A stretch of DNA of 64,000 nucleotides from contig NZ_BBWV01000003.1 in the NCBI RefSeq assembly GCF_000974785.1, positions 496,001 to 560,000 of the forward strand. The letters are read 5' to 3'. A model generated the notes under the pieces. It saw only the letters and a program-made list of their open reading frames with translations, had not been told where the DNA came from and searched no databases. A program made the position numbers and the translations under genes. Numbering within the stretch: the stretch's first letter is position 1; the number at the start of each line of letters is the position of its first letter. Shown in pieces: positions 44,783 through 53,142 of this stretch. Origin of the DNA: Flavihumibacter petaseus NBRC 106054 (GTDB taxonomy: Bacteria; Bacteroidota; Bacteroidia; Chitinophagales; Chitinophagaceae).

Positions 44783-45688
44783 ATGGTCAATATTACCGCC
44801 AAGCAAAACAGCTACAGGATTGCAGTAGCAGGGGCCATTGTTCATGTGTCTGCGGAAGCCACCATCGAAGCGATCCGCAATAAGACCGTTCCCAAAGGAG
44901 ATGTACTCGAGAGCAGCCGCATTGCCGCCTTGTTTGCCGTGAAACAAACTGCAGCGGTCATTCCCGACTGCCATCCGCTGCCGGTTGAGTATACGACTGT
45001 CCGCTTCCTTGTAGAAGCGCTTGCTATCCATATCGAAGTGGAAGTGCATACCATCTACAAGACCGGGGTAGAGGTGGAGGCCATGCATGGTGCCGCTATC
45101 GCTGCGCTGACGATGTATGACATGCTGAAGCCGATCGATAAAGGCATTTCCATCAATGACATCCGCCTGATCCGCAAAAGCGGCGGCAAGTCAGACCGCA
45201 AACAGGATTTTACATCACTCAAAACGGCTGTGATCGTCTGTTCTGACACTGTCTCTGCAGGCGAGGCGGAGGACTTGTCTGGTAAAGCTGCAATGGCTCA
45301 CCTCGAAACCTTTGGCATTACGGTAGCCAATTACGAAGTAATCCCTGACAATGCAGATGATATTGCCGCAACTGCGCGCCGGTTAAAAGAGGAGGAATTT
45401 CGACTGGTTATTTTTTCCGGTGGTACAGGCGTCGGTCCAAGAGATATTACACCAGATGTCATCGGTGGCCTGATCGATACTCCACTGCCCGGCGTGATGG
45501 AGGCCGCGCGGACTTACGGTGCTGCCTATACGCCCATGGCGATGCTTTCCAGGGGTGTTGCAGGCTTTTCAGGCGAATCACTTTTTCTCACGCTGCCGGG
45601 CTCACCAAAAGGTGTTTCTGAAAGTATGAATGCGCTTTTCCCGCAATTGCTGCATGTATTTTCTGTTAGGGAAGGTAAAAGACATTAG
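44783..45688 (+). CDS. Bifunctional MoaC-MoaB protein (cyclic pyranopterin synthase / Mo cofactor adenylyl step)
   Basis: This 301-residue fusion joins MoaC (to about residue 145; PDCHPLPVEYTTV, YKTGVEVEAMHGA, MYDMLKPIDKG) to a MoaB/MogA-type domain (IVCSDTVSAG, SGGTGVGPRDITPD, LPGSPKG). MoaC completes the pyranopterin precursor; MoaB adenylylates molybdopterin before MoeA acts. Such fusions are usual in this phylum. The start MVNITAK at 44783 fits other fusions. An in-frame TTG at 44744 would add residues (DINGNPTTD) resembling the N-terminus of stand-alone MoaC, so a longer form is possible. Last gene of the operon. Confidence 0.94.
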   Translation: MVNITAKQNSYRIAVAGAIVHVSAEATIEAIRNKTVPKGDVLESSRIAALFAVKQTAAVIPDCHPLPVEYTTVRFLVEALAIHIEVEVHTIYKTGVEVEAMHGAAIAALTMYDMLKPIDKGISINDIRLIRKSGGKSDRKQDFTSLKTAVIVCSDTVSAGEAEDLSGKAAMAHLETFGITVANYEVIPDNADDIAATARRLKEEEFRLVIFSGGTGVGPRDITPDVIGGLIDTPLPGVMEAARTYGAAYTPMAMLSRGVAGFSGESLFLTLPGSPKGVSESMNALFPQLLHVFSVREGKRH

Positions 45689-45715
45689 GACAGGTATCCT
45701 ATTTTCAAAATATTT

Positions 45716-45840
45716 CAATTTGTAAAACTGAATGAAATGAGCCACCAGACTGCGTTTGGTAGCCGTATGGGAATTAATCGTTTAGTATGTCGTTTTATTA
45801 AACAAATAGTACTATTAAGCCGGGAAATAAGCTGAAAGGC
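45716..45840. mobile_element. Left-end remnant of the short inverted-repeat element
   Basis: The end is recognised by CAATTTGTAAAACTGAATG and AAATGAGCCACCAGACTGCG. The adjoining interior (CCGTATGG, TTAAGCCGGGAAAT) matches the interior of the copy at 28887-29163. The right terminal repeat is missing. It lies between the cofactor operon and the GNAT/HTH pair; the rest of the 331-base gap holds no gene. Confidence 0.65.
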
Positions 45841-45971
45841 TGGCCTATGCTTTTTGTATTTGCTTTTAATAATACCGCTATTGGTATTGTATCAGCCAAC
45901 TACTACTGATTTGGGCGAATCAAAAAGTTTACAGAAATGTAAATAAATACCAATTGATGGAAATTAATTCG

Positions 45972-45979
45972 TATCTTTG
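45972..45979 (+). promoter_or_regulatory. -7 box of the GNAT/HTH pair
   Basis: TATCTTTG fits TAnnTTTG, 40 bases before the ATG at 46020. A 22-codon frame begins at the ATG at 46001 and overlaps the GNAT start in another frame, possibly a leader peptide or chance. Confidence 0.5.
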
Positions 45980-46019
45980 TAAAAATCAACAGACCGCATT
46001 ATGAAGTATAAAATTGGAT

Positions 46020-46511
46020 ATGAAACTATTAGAAAGGAGCACGGGAAGCCAACTGGATGCGGTAATTGAACGCGTCACAGACAAAGAATTAAGCCAGGTG
46101 TACAAGGATAGGAAGCGGTTTCCTTGTTTTGACTGGCGGAAATATAAAGGCCAGGTTGTATATAAGATTCGCCTGGTGTCAAGCACGGAGATCCTCGGAT
46201 TGATGTGTATTGCAGATCACCCTGGTAATAACGCAATAGAGATAGAACTCTTGGAAGCAGCACATGAGCATCGGGGTAGAGAGAAGTTGATGGATTGGAT
46301 TGCAGGTTGTCTTATTGCATTTGCTTGTCGTGAATCGTTCAAAATGGGCTATGATGGCGTAGTTTTTTTAATTCCCAAAACGAAACTAATTGAGCATTAC
46401 CAAAAGTATGGGTTTATACACATACCATTTAGAACAATCAACCGTCCTGATGGATTTATGGTGATGGAGCAGCAGCAGTCTGACCATATCATTCATGAAT
46501 TTCTGGAATAG
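46020..46511 (+). CDS. Putative GNAT-fold acetyltransferase, possible toxin of a two-gene module
   Basis: This 163-residue protein shows features of the GNAT fold: a central helix after HEHRGREKLMDWIAGCL where acetyl-CoA-binding motif A lies, and the C-terminal hallmark LIEHYQKYGFIHI. The canonical Q/R-x-x-G-x-G is degenerate (HRGREK), so activity is uncertain. The start at 46020 was chosen over a TTG two codons upstream. It is followed, 38 bp later, by an HTH protein on the same strand. Composition is more AT-rich than the flanking core genes. A GNAT toxin acting on aminoacyl-tRNA, as in TacT/AtaT, is one hypothesis; a plain acetyltransferase is the alternative. Confidence 0.6.
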   Translation: MKLLERSTGSQLDAVIERVTDKELSQVYKDRKRFPCFDWRKYKGQVVYKIRLVSSTEILGLMCIADHPGNNAIEIELLEAAHEHRGREKLMDWIAGCLIAFACRESFKMGYDGVVFLIPKTKLIEHYQKYGFIHIPFRTINRPDGFMVMEQQQSDHIIHEFLE

Positions 46512-46549
46512 TCAATATTTGTACGGCCAAAATTCTGCCTTCCCAGTTT

Positions 46550-47128
46550 ATGAAAAACGTTAAAGATATGAGCACGAATAGACCAAAAAATACTATTAAG
46601 AGACAAATTAAAAAAGCAATTCAGGAGGAGGCTGTGGATATTGTTTATCCCGGAACGCAATTTGATCCTGATAGGGAGGCTATCCTGAACGAGTTTAAGG
46701 GGATTAGGCAGGCAATTTTTGATAAGCAAACGCCTAAAGATAATTTAAGGTCAAAAATGCTCCAATTGAAGTTCATGATGCAAGAGTATTTGCAAACGCA
46801 AGCACTACCTGAAAAGCAATGGGAGACCCAAAAGGCTCCATCATTTGCTGCTTTTTTGAAGGAATACATTCATCGTGTCAACAGGAAGAACAAGGACTTC
46901 GCCCAGGACATTAGCGTAAAAGCAGCTGAATTGAGCCTTGTCATCAACAGTCGCAGAAAACCAACTGAAAAGATCATTTATCGCCTGGAGATACATTCCA
47001 ACCACTTTTTTCCGGCCGTATTATGGTTTAAGATTATGGAGAAGGATCGGGAGAATGAGTTGCGGTCAAATCATGACATCATTGAAAAGGAGCGGAAGCA
47101 TGTTAAGAAAGTGCTGGAGATCGCGTAG
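46550..47128 (+). CDS. HTH protein, possible antitoxin/regulator of the GNAT gene
   Basis: This 192-residue basic protein has an alpha-helical N-terminal part (1-95) and an XRE-like helix-turn-helix at about 97-165 (FLKEYIHRVNRKNKDFAQDI, then LSLVINSRRKPTEKIIYRLE). The motif order resembles antidote-type regulators (HigA-like): a helix pair, a K/R-rich recognition region and a closing LWFKIM segment. Partnered with the GNAT gene it may bind that protein and the shared promoter. The start at 46550 could also be the ATG at 46568. Confidence 0.6.
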   Translation: MKNVKDMSTNRPKNTIKRQIKKAIQEEAVDIVYPGTQFDPDREAILNEFKGIRQAIFDKQTPKDNLRSKMLQLKFMMQEYLQTQALPEKQWETQKAPSFAAFLKEYIHRVNRKNKDFAQDISVKAAELSLVINSRRKPTEKIIYRLEIHSNHFFPAVLWFKIMEKDRENELRSNHDIIEKERKHVKKVLEIA

Positions 47129-47231
47129 GCTTGTTTTTATTTCTAATGGGAAAAATACAAAGGGCTTGCTAAATAGATCGCCCTTGCAATAGTTTCCATG
47201 TTATGATAAAACGGACTAGAAGTCAGTAGTC

Positions 47232-47260
47232 AGCCCGGGAGCCATTGGCCTGGGCTTTTT
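47232..47260 (+). terminator. Terminator after the GNAT/HTH pair
   Basis: The stem AGCCCGGG/CCTGGGCT is followed by TTTTT, about 100 bases after the HTH gene. Confidence 0.6.
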
Positions 47261-47372
47261 GCTAGTTGGCAAGCGCCAGCTGCGGAATCGTCGAATCGTT
47301 ACCAGCCGAACTAACAGAAATCAGATATTGTAACTGGTTTTTCTCATGAATATCAGTTTGGTTAATGCTCCG

Positions 47373-47398
47373 GGGTCCTGTACAGGACCCGGCTTTTT
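47373..47398 (+). terminator. Second terminator-like palindrome
   Basis: The perfect 18-bp palindrome GGGTCCTGTACAGGACCC is followed by GGCTTTTTTG. With the terminator at 47232 it fills the 388-base gap 47129-47516, where I see no gene. Confidence 0.6.
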
Positions 47399-47516
47399 TG
47401 GGTAAACTGTATAGAATTCAAATAAGTGACTTCAGCTAAGTCGATATGTAATTCTTTAAAGTAATGGCAACAATACCAAAGTAAAACTAATCCCATTAGA
47501 AAATTTGATTATGAAC

Positions 47517-48569
47517 CTATTCCTTCGGGAGCTCGTCAAATGACTTTAAAAGGGCCACAAATACTTCTTTTAGTATTCTTACATTGATGTCTTTCTCTGA
47601 GTTAGCGGAGTAGATATCAATAAATACATTATTTACTTCATGAAAAAGCGCAACTGTGAGTTGCATAGGATCTATGAAAGAAGTTTTGTTTAGCGTTTGC
47701 CGGTTAATTTTATTGAGAACAATCTTTTGGGAATCCTCTTCAATAAAATCCGTCATGGCCTCAAAACCCGGATGAGTATAGCCTGATGCCCAGATGTAAA
47801 ATGGACGAAATTTATTTACTCCTACATATTCTTCAATATCACGTAAGGTTACTTTTTTCTTAGAACCTAACAACCGATTACACCACCCGAAATCATTGTC
47901 GAGGAATTTAGTTCCATGCGTGGTATTCAAATCTCTGGTTTCCTTTGCAATTGAGTTAAGAAGTTCTTCATCCAAAGAAGGAAAATTCAATGCAGTATGG
48001 TGTTTCTGATGGCTTTCCGCCTTTTTTTGTTTACTTCGATGAAAGTGGTCAAAGAAGTCCTTATGAATAGAATCGTTATCGATTGCTTTTAGGAAGAGTA
48101 GCGTTGTCATTGAAAATTCATAGAATGATCTCCAAATTCTCAGGGCGCCATCTGGATAGCCGTTCATTAGCAATACACCGATCTGGTCCGCAAGTCTTAC
48201 TAAGATCCCGTAATGAGGCAGTGTCAAATTATAGTTCGATGGTAGCTGGTTAGTCATTAGGAAGTTTCTCGCGTTCTCAAAAATGTGATCAACGCAATTT
48301 AAATAAGCGAAAAAATATCTGAAACTATGGTCGAATTCTTTGCAAATGGTATTTTGATTCCGGGAATGCGCGGCATAAAATTCCGGGTATACATTATATA
48401 GATTTTTAAGGGAGTCACTAATGACTTGGTCCTCAAATTCAATAAGGAGTTGATCTTGTTTGTCTTTGGATATCTGTACATTCACCGACCCAAATTTTCT
48501 GACAATGAATTTTTCTAAATCGTCATCTATTTTTTCAAATAACAATCCGCGAATTCTCTGATCTGTCAT
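47517..48569 (-). CDS. DUF5677-like protein, function unknown
   Basis: This roughly 350-residue, mostly helical soluble protein has two features I associate with DUF5677: the central RIWRSFYEFSMTTLLFL and the later RPFYIWASGYTHPG. The start MTDQRIRG at 48569 was chosen; a GTG at 48626 would extend it by 19 residues without clear benefit. It is AT-rich and convergent with the GNAT/HTH pair, in the accessory patch between the cofactor operon and a decayed cysteine desulfurase. There is no signal peptide. Family assignment is from memory of the motifs; the function is unknown. Confidence 0.7.
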   Translation of the reverse strand: MTDQRIRGLLFEKIDDDLEKFIVRKFGSVNVQISKDKQDQLLIEFEDQVISDSLKNLYNVYPEFYAAHSRNQNTICKEFDHSFRYFFAYLNCVDHIFENARNFLMTNQLPSNYNLTLPHYGILVRLADQIGVLLMNGYPDGALRIWRSFYEFSMTTLLFLKAIDNDSIHKDFFDHFHRSKQKKAESHQKHHTALNFPSLDEELLNSIAKETRDLNTTHGTKFLDNDFGWCNRLLGSKKKVTLRDIEEYVGVNKFRPFYIWASGYTHPGFEAMTDFIEEDSQKIVLNKINRQTLNKTSFIDPMQLTVALFHEVNNVFIDIYSANSEKDINVRILKEVFVALLKSFDELPKE

Positions 48570-48674
48570 AGGTAATGGCAATTTTATAGTGAAAATATGA
48601 ATTACCCATTTATTTGTGTTCAGCACTGCAAATGATTGCCAGACCTTTAAGCTCCTGTATTTATTTGATAAAAG

Positions 48675-49080
48675 TCACATTAGGTGTTTTAGTTCTGCGA
48701 TAGCTGTATTGATCTCATCTATCGTATTGTTCCGGCTAAAGGAAAACCTGATGTTTACCCGATTAAGATCTCCATCCAACACGCGGATCACATGCGAGCC
48801 ACCGCTACCACTGCTTAACTCACCTCACTCACGCAGATCCCTTTCATATCCAGCTGGGTAGCCAGCATAGCCGTTTTTTCCGTTTTGGGAAATCCCACAT
48901 TGAGTACGGTATGCAGGCTGTTCTCTGTAGCGTCTCCATTGAATACTACCCCGGCGACTGCTGTATAGAGCCTGCGCAGAAGATAGTCTTTCAGGCTTTG
49001 AATGTACTGGCTGTCTTCTTCATGCCTTGCTGTTGCCAGCGCATGCAGAAAATCAGCGCGAGAAACAGGCGTGAGAATGC
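48675..49080 (-). pseudogene. Cysteine desulfurase (class V aminotransferase) remnant, frameshifted
   Basis: On the minus strand one frame reads RLYTAVAGVVFNGDATENSL and LNVGFPKTEKTAMLATQLDM, then GICVSEVS followed by a stop. After a shift of frame the family C-terminus continues: SSGSGGSHVIRVLDGDLNR, then IRFSFSRNNTIDEINTAIAE to the stop at 48675. This is the C-terminal third of an IscS/NifS-type enzyme; the active-site loop Cys is not in a normal context, and the pyridoxal-binding N-terminal two thirds are gone. The 5' border near 49080 is where similarity fades. Confidence 0.75.
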
Positions 49081-49189
49081 GTAATTTTGAACACAAATGA
49101 CCAGCATGGCACCGCTGGTAGCCTCTGATCAATAGTTCAACATAGTAGCAGCAAGGGACATCGCAATTGTTGGTCCTAAATTCTTTGAT

Positions 49190-50776
49190 ATGGAAATAGC
49201 TGCTTACCGCCCGCAATTGACGCTGCAGCCTACTTCCGACCAGGATAGCAGGAGGCCCCGTATTTTTCCAATCCTCTTCCTGAGCTTGCTGTTGTTCATT
49301 ATTTCGGTGCTTGCATTTACGCCGAACGCGGATCCCGGTACAGGCGAAGAACTTGCAAAAACATATTGCGCCACCTGCCACCTGTACCCCGAGCCTTCCC
49401 TTCTGGACAAAAAGACATGGAACGAATTTGTGTTACCCAATATGGGATGGCGATTGGGTATCAGGGAAGATGATGAGGATCCCTATTTAAAAATGGACAG
49501 GGATGAATTACCGCTGGTAAAAGCGTTAAATGTGTTTCCTGAAAAGGCGCTGCTTTCCAGGGCGGACTGGAAAAAAATAGTCAAATACTATATCCAGAAT
49601 GCGCCCGACAACGCCTTGCCACAAAAAGATCCCCCAACGGTTGACAAAGAGCTGAAAAAATTTCATGTTGAAGCACTTACTTTTCCCATCACAACATTCC
49701 CGCAGACATGCCTCCTGAAATATGATAGCAGTTCCGGGCTTTTATATGTCGGAGATGGCCACAATGAACTGTTCGCGATGACGCGCGATCTTCAATTGCA
49801 GGCGTCCTGGAAAATAGAAAGTCCCCCGGTGGATCTTGCTTTTCAACCAGGGGCATCCCCTCGGGTACTGTGTATTGGTTCGCTGAAGCCCTCTCAGAAA
49901 GTGAACGGGAGTTATTATGCCTTTGATACGGTAACCGCAACCCGGAATGACCCCGTAAAAATGGATCAGCTTGCACGACCTGTTGCCTGTGCAGTAGCTG
50001 ATGTAAACGGGGATCGTGTGAATGATTTGATCATCTGCCAGTTTGGCAACTTCACCGGGAAGCTCAGTTGGTTTGAAAATGGCGACCCGCACAAAGAGCA
50101 TATGTTGAAAGCGCAGCTTGGAGCCATTCATGTTGAAGTCCGGGATTTCAATGGTGATGGGAAACCCGATATCATGGCGTTGATGGCTCAGGCCAGGGAA
50201 GAGCTGCTGCTATTTACCAACAAGGGGAATAATGAATTTTCAGAGCAAATGGTTTATGAGTTTCCACCGGTTTATGGAATGACCTATTTTGAGTTGGCTG
50301 ATTTTAACCATGACGGGCATCCTGATAAATTACTGTCCAATGGTGATAACTGGGATCTGTCGCAGATCAGAAAAAATTACCACGGTATCCGGATCCTGAT
50401 GAATGACGGGAAAAATAATTTCAAGGTGACGAAGTTTATTCCATTTTTCGGGGCTTTCAAAGCGATGGCCCGGGACTTCGACAAAGATGGAGACCTTGAC
50501 ATTGCGGCGATCGCGTTCTCTGACAAACCGGACGAACAGTCGAACACTTTCCTTTACCTCGAAAACAAGGGAGACCTCAGCTTTTCAGCAGCGTCCACGC
50601 CAGCGGCAGCAAACGGGAAGTGGCTTACGATGGAGGTTTGTGACTTTGATCACGATGGCGATCAGGATATCATCCTTGGCTCATTTGTGTTTAATTTCAA
50701 AGAATATTCTAAGTTGGTTGCCCGCGGAGTGGAGTCGTTACCGCAAGTATTGATTTTGTGGAACGATTCAAAGTAG
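49190..50776 (+). CDS. Membrane-anchored c-type cytochrome with FG-GAP/VCBS repeats
   Basis: This 528-residue protein has an uncleaved or signal-like hydrophobic segment (residues 26-43), then a haem-binding CATCH motif (60-64) with a probable axial Met in VLPNMGW, and from about residue 265 five calcium-type repeat motifs (DVNGDRVNDL, DFNGDGKPDI, DFNHDGHPDK, DFDKDGDLDI, DFDHDGDQDI) of a beta-propeller. It should sit on the periplasmic side, or on the surface. A cytochrome domain fused to a propeller may transfer electrons or bind a partner; the reaction is unknown. The region 49081-49189 before it is empty. Confidence 0.85.
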   Translation: MEIAAYRPQLTLQPTSDQDSRRPRIFPILFLSLLLFIISVLAFTPNADPGTGEELAKTYCATCHLYPEPSLLDKKTWNEFVLPNMGWRLGIREDDEDPYLKMDRDELPLVKALNVFPEKALLSRADWKKIVKYYIQNAPDNALPQKDPPTVDKELKKFHVEALTFPITTFPQTCLLKYDSSSGLLYVGDGHNELFAMTRDLQLQASWKIESPPVDLAFQPGASPRVLCIGSLKPSQKVNGSYYAFDTVTATRNDPVKMDQLARPVACAVADVNGDRVNDLIICQFGNFTGKLSWFENGDPHKEHMLKAQLGAIHVEVRDFNGDGKPDIMALMAQAREELLLFTNKGNNEFSEQMVYEFPPVYGMTYFELADFNHDGHPDKLLSNGDNWDLSQIRKNYHGIRILMNDGKNNFKVTKFIPFFGAFKAMARDFDKDGDLDIAAIAFSDKPDEQSNTFLYLENKGDLSFSAASTPAAANGKWLTMEVCDFDHDGDQDIILGSFVFNFKEYSKLVARGVESLPQVLILWNDSK

Positions 50777-50822
50777 ACGCACGCAGCTATTTGTTTTTCC
50801 GCAATAGCTATATCGTGTGCTC

Positions 50823-50930
50823 TTAATGCCTTCCGATATCAACTACCAGGTCCTCCCAGTTGCGGAAGACCTGTTCTTTACCGATCATTCCGGCGATGGT
50901 GCTTGTTATCAGGCCTTTTGATTTTGCCAT
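50823..50930 (-). CDS. Short open frame resembling the start of a DUF6266-like protein
   Basis: A 35-residue frame (MAKSKGLITSTIAGMIGKEQ at its start) resembles the N-terminal 'SG.IG..VFR' region of small Bacteroidota proteins such as DUF6266, but stops after DIGRH. It could be a truncated gene or a genuine small protein. No clear promoter. The rest of the gap 50777-51500 holds the inverted repeat at 51151 and no other gene. Confidence 0.35.
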   Translation of the reverse strand: MAKSKGLITSTIAGMIGKEQVFRNWEDLVVDIGRH

Positions 50931-51150
50931 AAGGCATTGGATTAAAATTTAAAATACTGATGCCATTCGGGTTCGGCCTGCCGGAAGCAAACTGGTCATG
51001 TTTCCGCCTGCTTACATGACACCGGCTGTGCAAAACCGAACCCAAAACTACATTCACCCTGCGAATTGTTTCAAAAAATGAGGCGAATGGTATTGATCCG
51101 CCGATTACCCTGCGGGATCCGCCGATCACTGGCAGTGTGTTCGGGTTGCC

Positions 51151-51220
51151 TTCGGGATTCGTTCGGGATTCTAAGGGGGTTCTTCGTTAAATTAACGAAC
51201 GAATCCCGAACGAATCCCGA
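51151..51220. repeat. Perfect 21-bp inverted repeat built on TTCGGGATTCG
   Basis: Arms 51151-51171 and 51200-51220 are exact complements; each arm itself has two TTCGGGATTC units. The spacer contains the smaller palindrome TTCGTTAAATTAACGAA. There is no T-run, so it is not a standard terminator. Confidence 0.75.
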
Positions 51221-51465
51221 ACCTAAACCCTATGAGCCGAAACGAAACTTCAACGTACCGAGCTGTTCGTTTCCTGCAAATAACTACACTAAATATTATG
51301 TAGCGCCAGCACCAAATCTGGCGATTGTAGCGAGATCTTCTGGTCACTACATTTGTTTCAGACAAATCGCGTTTAAGGTATCTTTCGACTGACCGAAAGA
51401 TTTCTCTCTAGTGTAACAGATGGTTCTGTATTTTCTACGATTACCGTAGCTTATTCAAGGGTAAA

Positions 51466-51497
51466 AAATCCGGGTATGTCTATACCCGGATTTTTAT
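51466..51497 (-). terminator. Terminator of the amidohydrolase gene
   Basis: A 12-bp stem (AAATCCGGGTAT/ATACCCGGATTT, 4-base loop) lies just downstream of the minus-strand gene and is followed by T residues. Confidence 0.85.
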
Positions 51498-51500
51498 GTA

Positions 51501-53051
51501 TCAATCTTCAATTGCCTGGTATACTATCTTTCCATCAATGATGGTCAGCACACTCCTGATACCTGCCAGTTGCTGCGCCGGAACTGAAAACAAATCTGAC
51601 GACAACACCGCCAGATCTGCCAGCATTCCCTTTTTCAACATGCCCTTTTCCTTTTCCCTGAATTCAGCATAGGCATTGGTTAAAGTATAGGCTATTACCG
51701 CCTGTTCCCTGGAGATATTCTCATTAGGATTGTCTTGTTGCGAAGTGATCACCATGATGTCCTGGCCCGGATTATCCGTTCCGTCCGGCCCGATACCCAC
51801 CAGTAGACTATCGGCTAAAAGCGAACGCAGAACACTTCCGCGGTTGAATTTGGGTGTATGCATGATCAATATGCCATAGTCCTTCAACACCTTGCGTTGT
51901 GCAGCGGAGGGACTGCCAATCATATTGTGCTCAACTCTGCAACGCAGGGGCCGCCATTGATTTGCCGTTCCTGATGCCTCAATCAGGCGAAGCACTAACG
52001 CAAATGCGCTGTCGCCGGAAATATGCAGCATCAGCTGCCGATGGGTAGCAAGGGATTCCCTGATAATTGCTTTGACAGTATCCGGTGGGTACAATAGGGG
52101 GCCAAAGTGATTGATCACATATTTTACACCTGAAACAACGCTTTTAGCGGTAGGGTGGGTTTCAGCAGTTGGCCATTCTGCCAGCTGCCGGCCATCGGGA
52201 GTTGACCTGATCCACGGAACGATCCTGAGTCGCTGTGGAATAGCGGCATTTTGAAGCAGTTTCGTGATCACCGGGTAAGAAAACGACGAACCGAAAAAAA
52301 GGGTAGAGGTAATACCAGCCTGCACTTGCGCCTGTCCAAATTTTTCCATTTCCCTGATCACAGCTCCCTGGTTTGCCGCACTGATGGACCACCAGATTGG
52401 AATCTGCGCATTGATGTGGATTGCTGAAATTTTACCTTCACTGTTCCGGTCATAATGACTGCCAACGGGGTCTTTATCACGATCAATTAACCCTGCTGCA
52501 GCCAACCCTTTCTGGTTGGTGACAATGCCATGGCCCCACCAGACCTGTAAGGCAATGGGATTGTTGGGAGCCAGGCTGTCTAATGTACGGCGCATACTGG
52601 TGTCTGAAAAAATACGGGTTCCGATCATTCCAGCTATCCATTCACCAGCCCGGGCGTTTGGAAGCAGCCTGACAATCGAATCAATCACTGCAGATTTGGA
52701 CAGCCCTTCCCAGTTCTGTTCCTGTTCTAAAGTTGTCGCATACTGCAACCGAACCGGACTATGCTGAAATACGGCATGGTCGTGCTGGTCATTAAAACCC
52801 GGCACGACAGTTTTTCCTTTTAGATCTATTTTCCTGGTTTTTGAAGTTGCGAATTTTTCTATAGCAGCATTGCTTCCCGTGCATAAGATCCTGTTTCCGC
52901 TGATAGCGAGTGCCTGAACATACAAACAGCTTGTATCTGCCGTAAAAATCTTCCCGTTGGTCAGGATAATATCTGCCTGCTGTGCGAAACATATATTCCA
53001 TACACCCAATAGCCAGCATAATACCAATTGAGGAACATAAACTACTTTCAT
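51501..53051 (-). CDS. Exported amidohydrolase (YtcJ-like)
   Basis: This 516-residue protein has a signal peptide (to about residue 24) and a metal-dependent hydrolase fold: DIILTNGKIFTADT, VVPGFNDQHDH with the metal-binding His pair (DQHDH in place of DSHxH), and a C-terminal region with GIGPDGTDNPG and LADLAVLSSDLFSVP. It probably cleaves an amide or ester substrate in the periplasm. It lies 91 bp after an AraC regulator on the same strand, which may control it. Confidence 0.86.
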   Translation of the reverse strand: MKVVYVPQLVLCWLLGVWNICFAQQADIILTNGKIFTADTSCLYVQALAISGNRILCTGSNAAIEKFATSKTRKIDLKGKTVVPGFNDQHDHAVFQHSPVRLQYATTLEQEQNWEGLSKSAVIDSIVRLLPNARAGEWIAGMIGTRIFSDTSMRRTLDSLAPNNPIALQVWWGHGIVTNQKGLAAAGLIDRDKDPVGSHYDRNSEGKISAIHINAQIPIWWSISAANQGAVIREMEKFGQAQVQAGITSTLFFGSSFSYPVITKLLQNAAIPQRLRIVPWIRSTPDGRQLAEWPTAETHPTAKSVVSGVKYVINHFGPLLYPPDTVKAIIRESLATHRQLMLHISGDSAFALVLRLIEASGTANQWRPLRCRVEHNMIGSPSAAQRKVLKDYGILIMHTPKFNRGSVLRSLLADSLLVGIGPDGTDNPGQDIMVITSQQDNPNENISREQAVIAYTLTNAYAEFREKEKGMLKKGMLADLAVLSSDLFSVPAQQLAGIRSVLTIIDGKIVYQAIED

Positions 53052-53142
53052 AAACAGGAAATTGAACCAATGATTGCCTGGCTCAAAATTAACCCCTGCC
53101 TATGCCACCGGCATAGAACAAATGCGACATTTATGGATGGTA

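Noticed and set aside
45689-49189. Complete transposon or integrative element
   Set aside because: No transposase, integrase or flanking direct repeats were found. Only an element remnant, two accessory genes with terminators, an orphan gene and a pseudogene are present.
50785-50809. Hairpin AGCTATT/AATAGCT after the cytochrome/FG-GAP gene as terminator
   Set aside because: The stem is weak, the loop is 11 bases and no T-run follows, so I did not list it.
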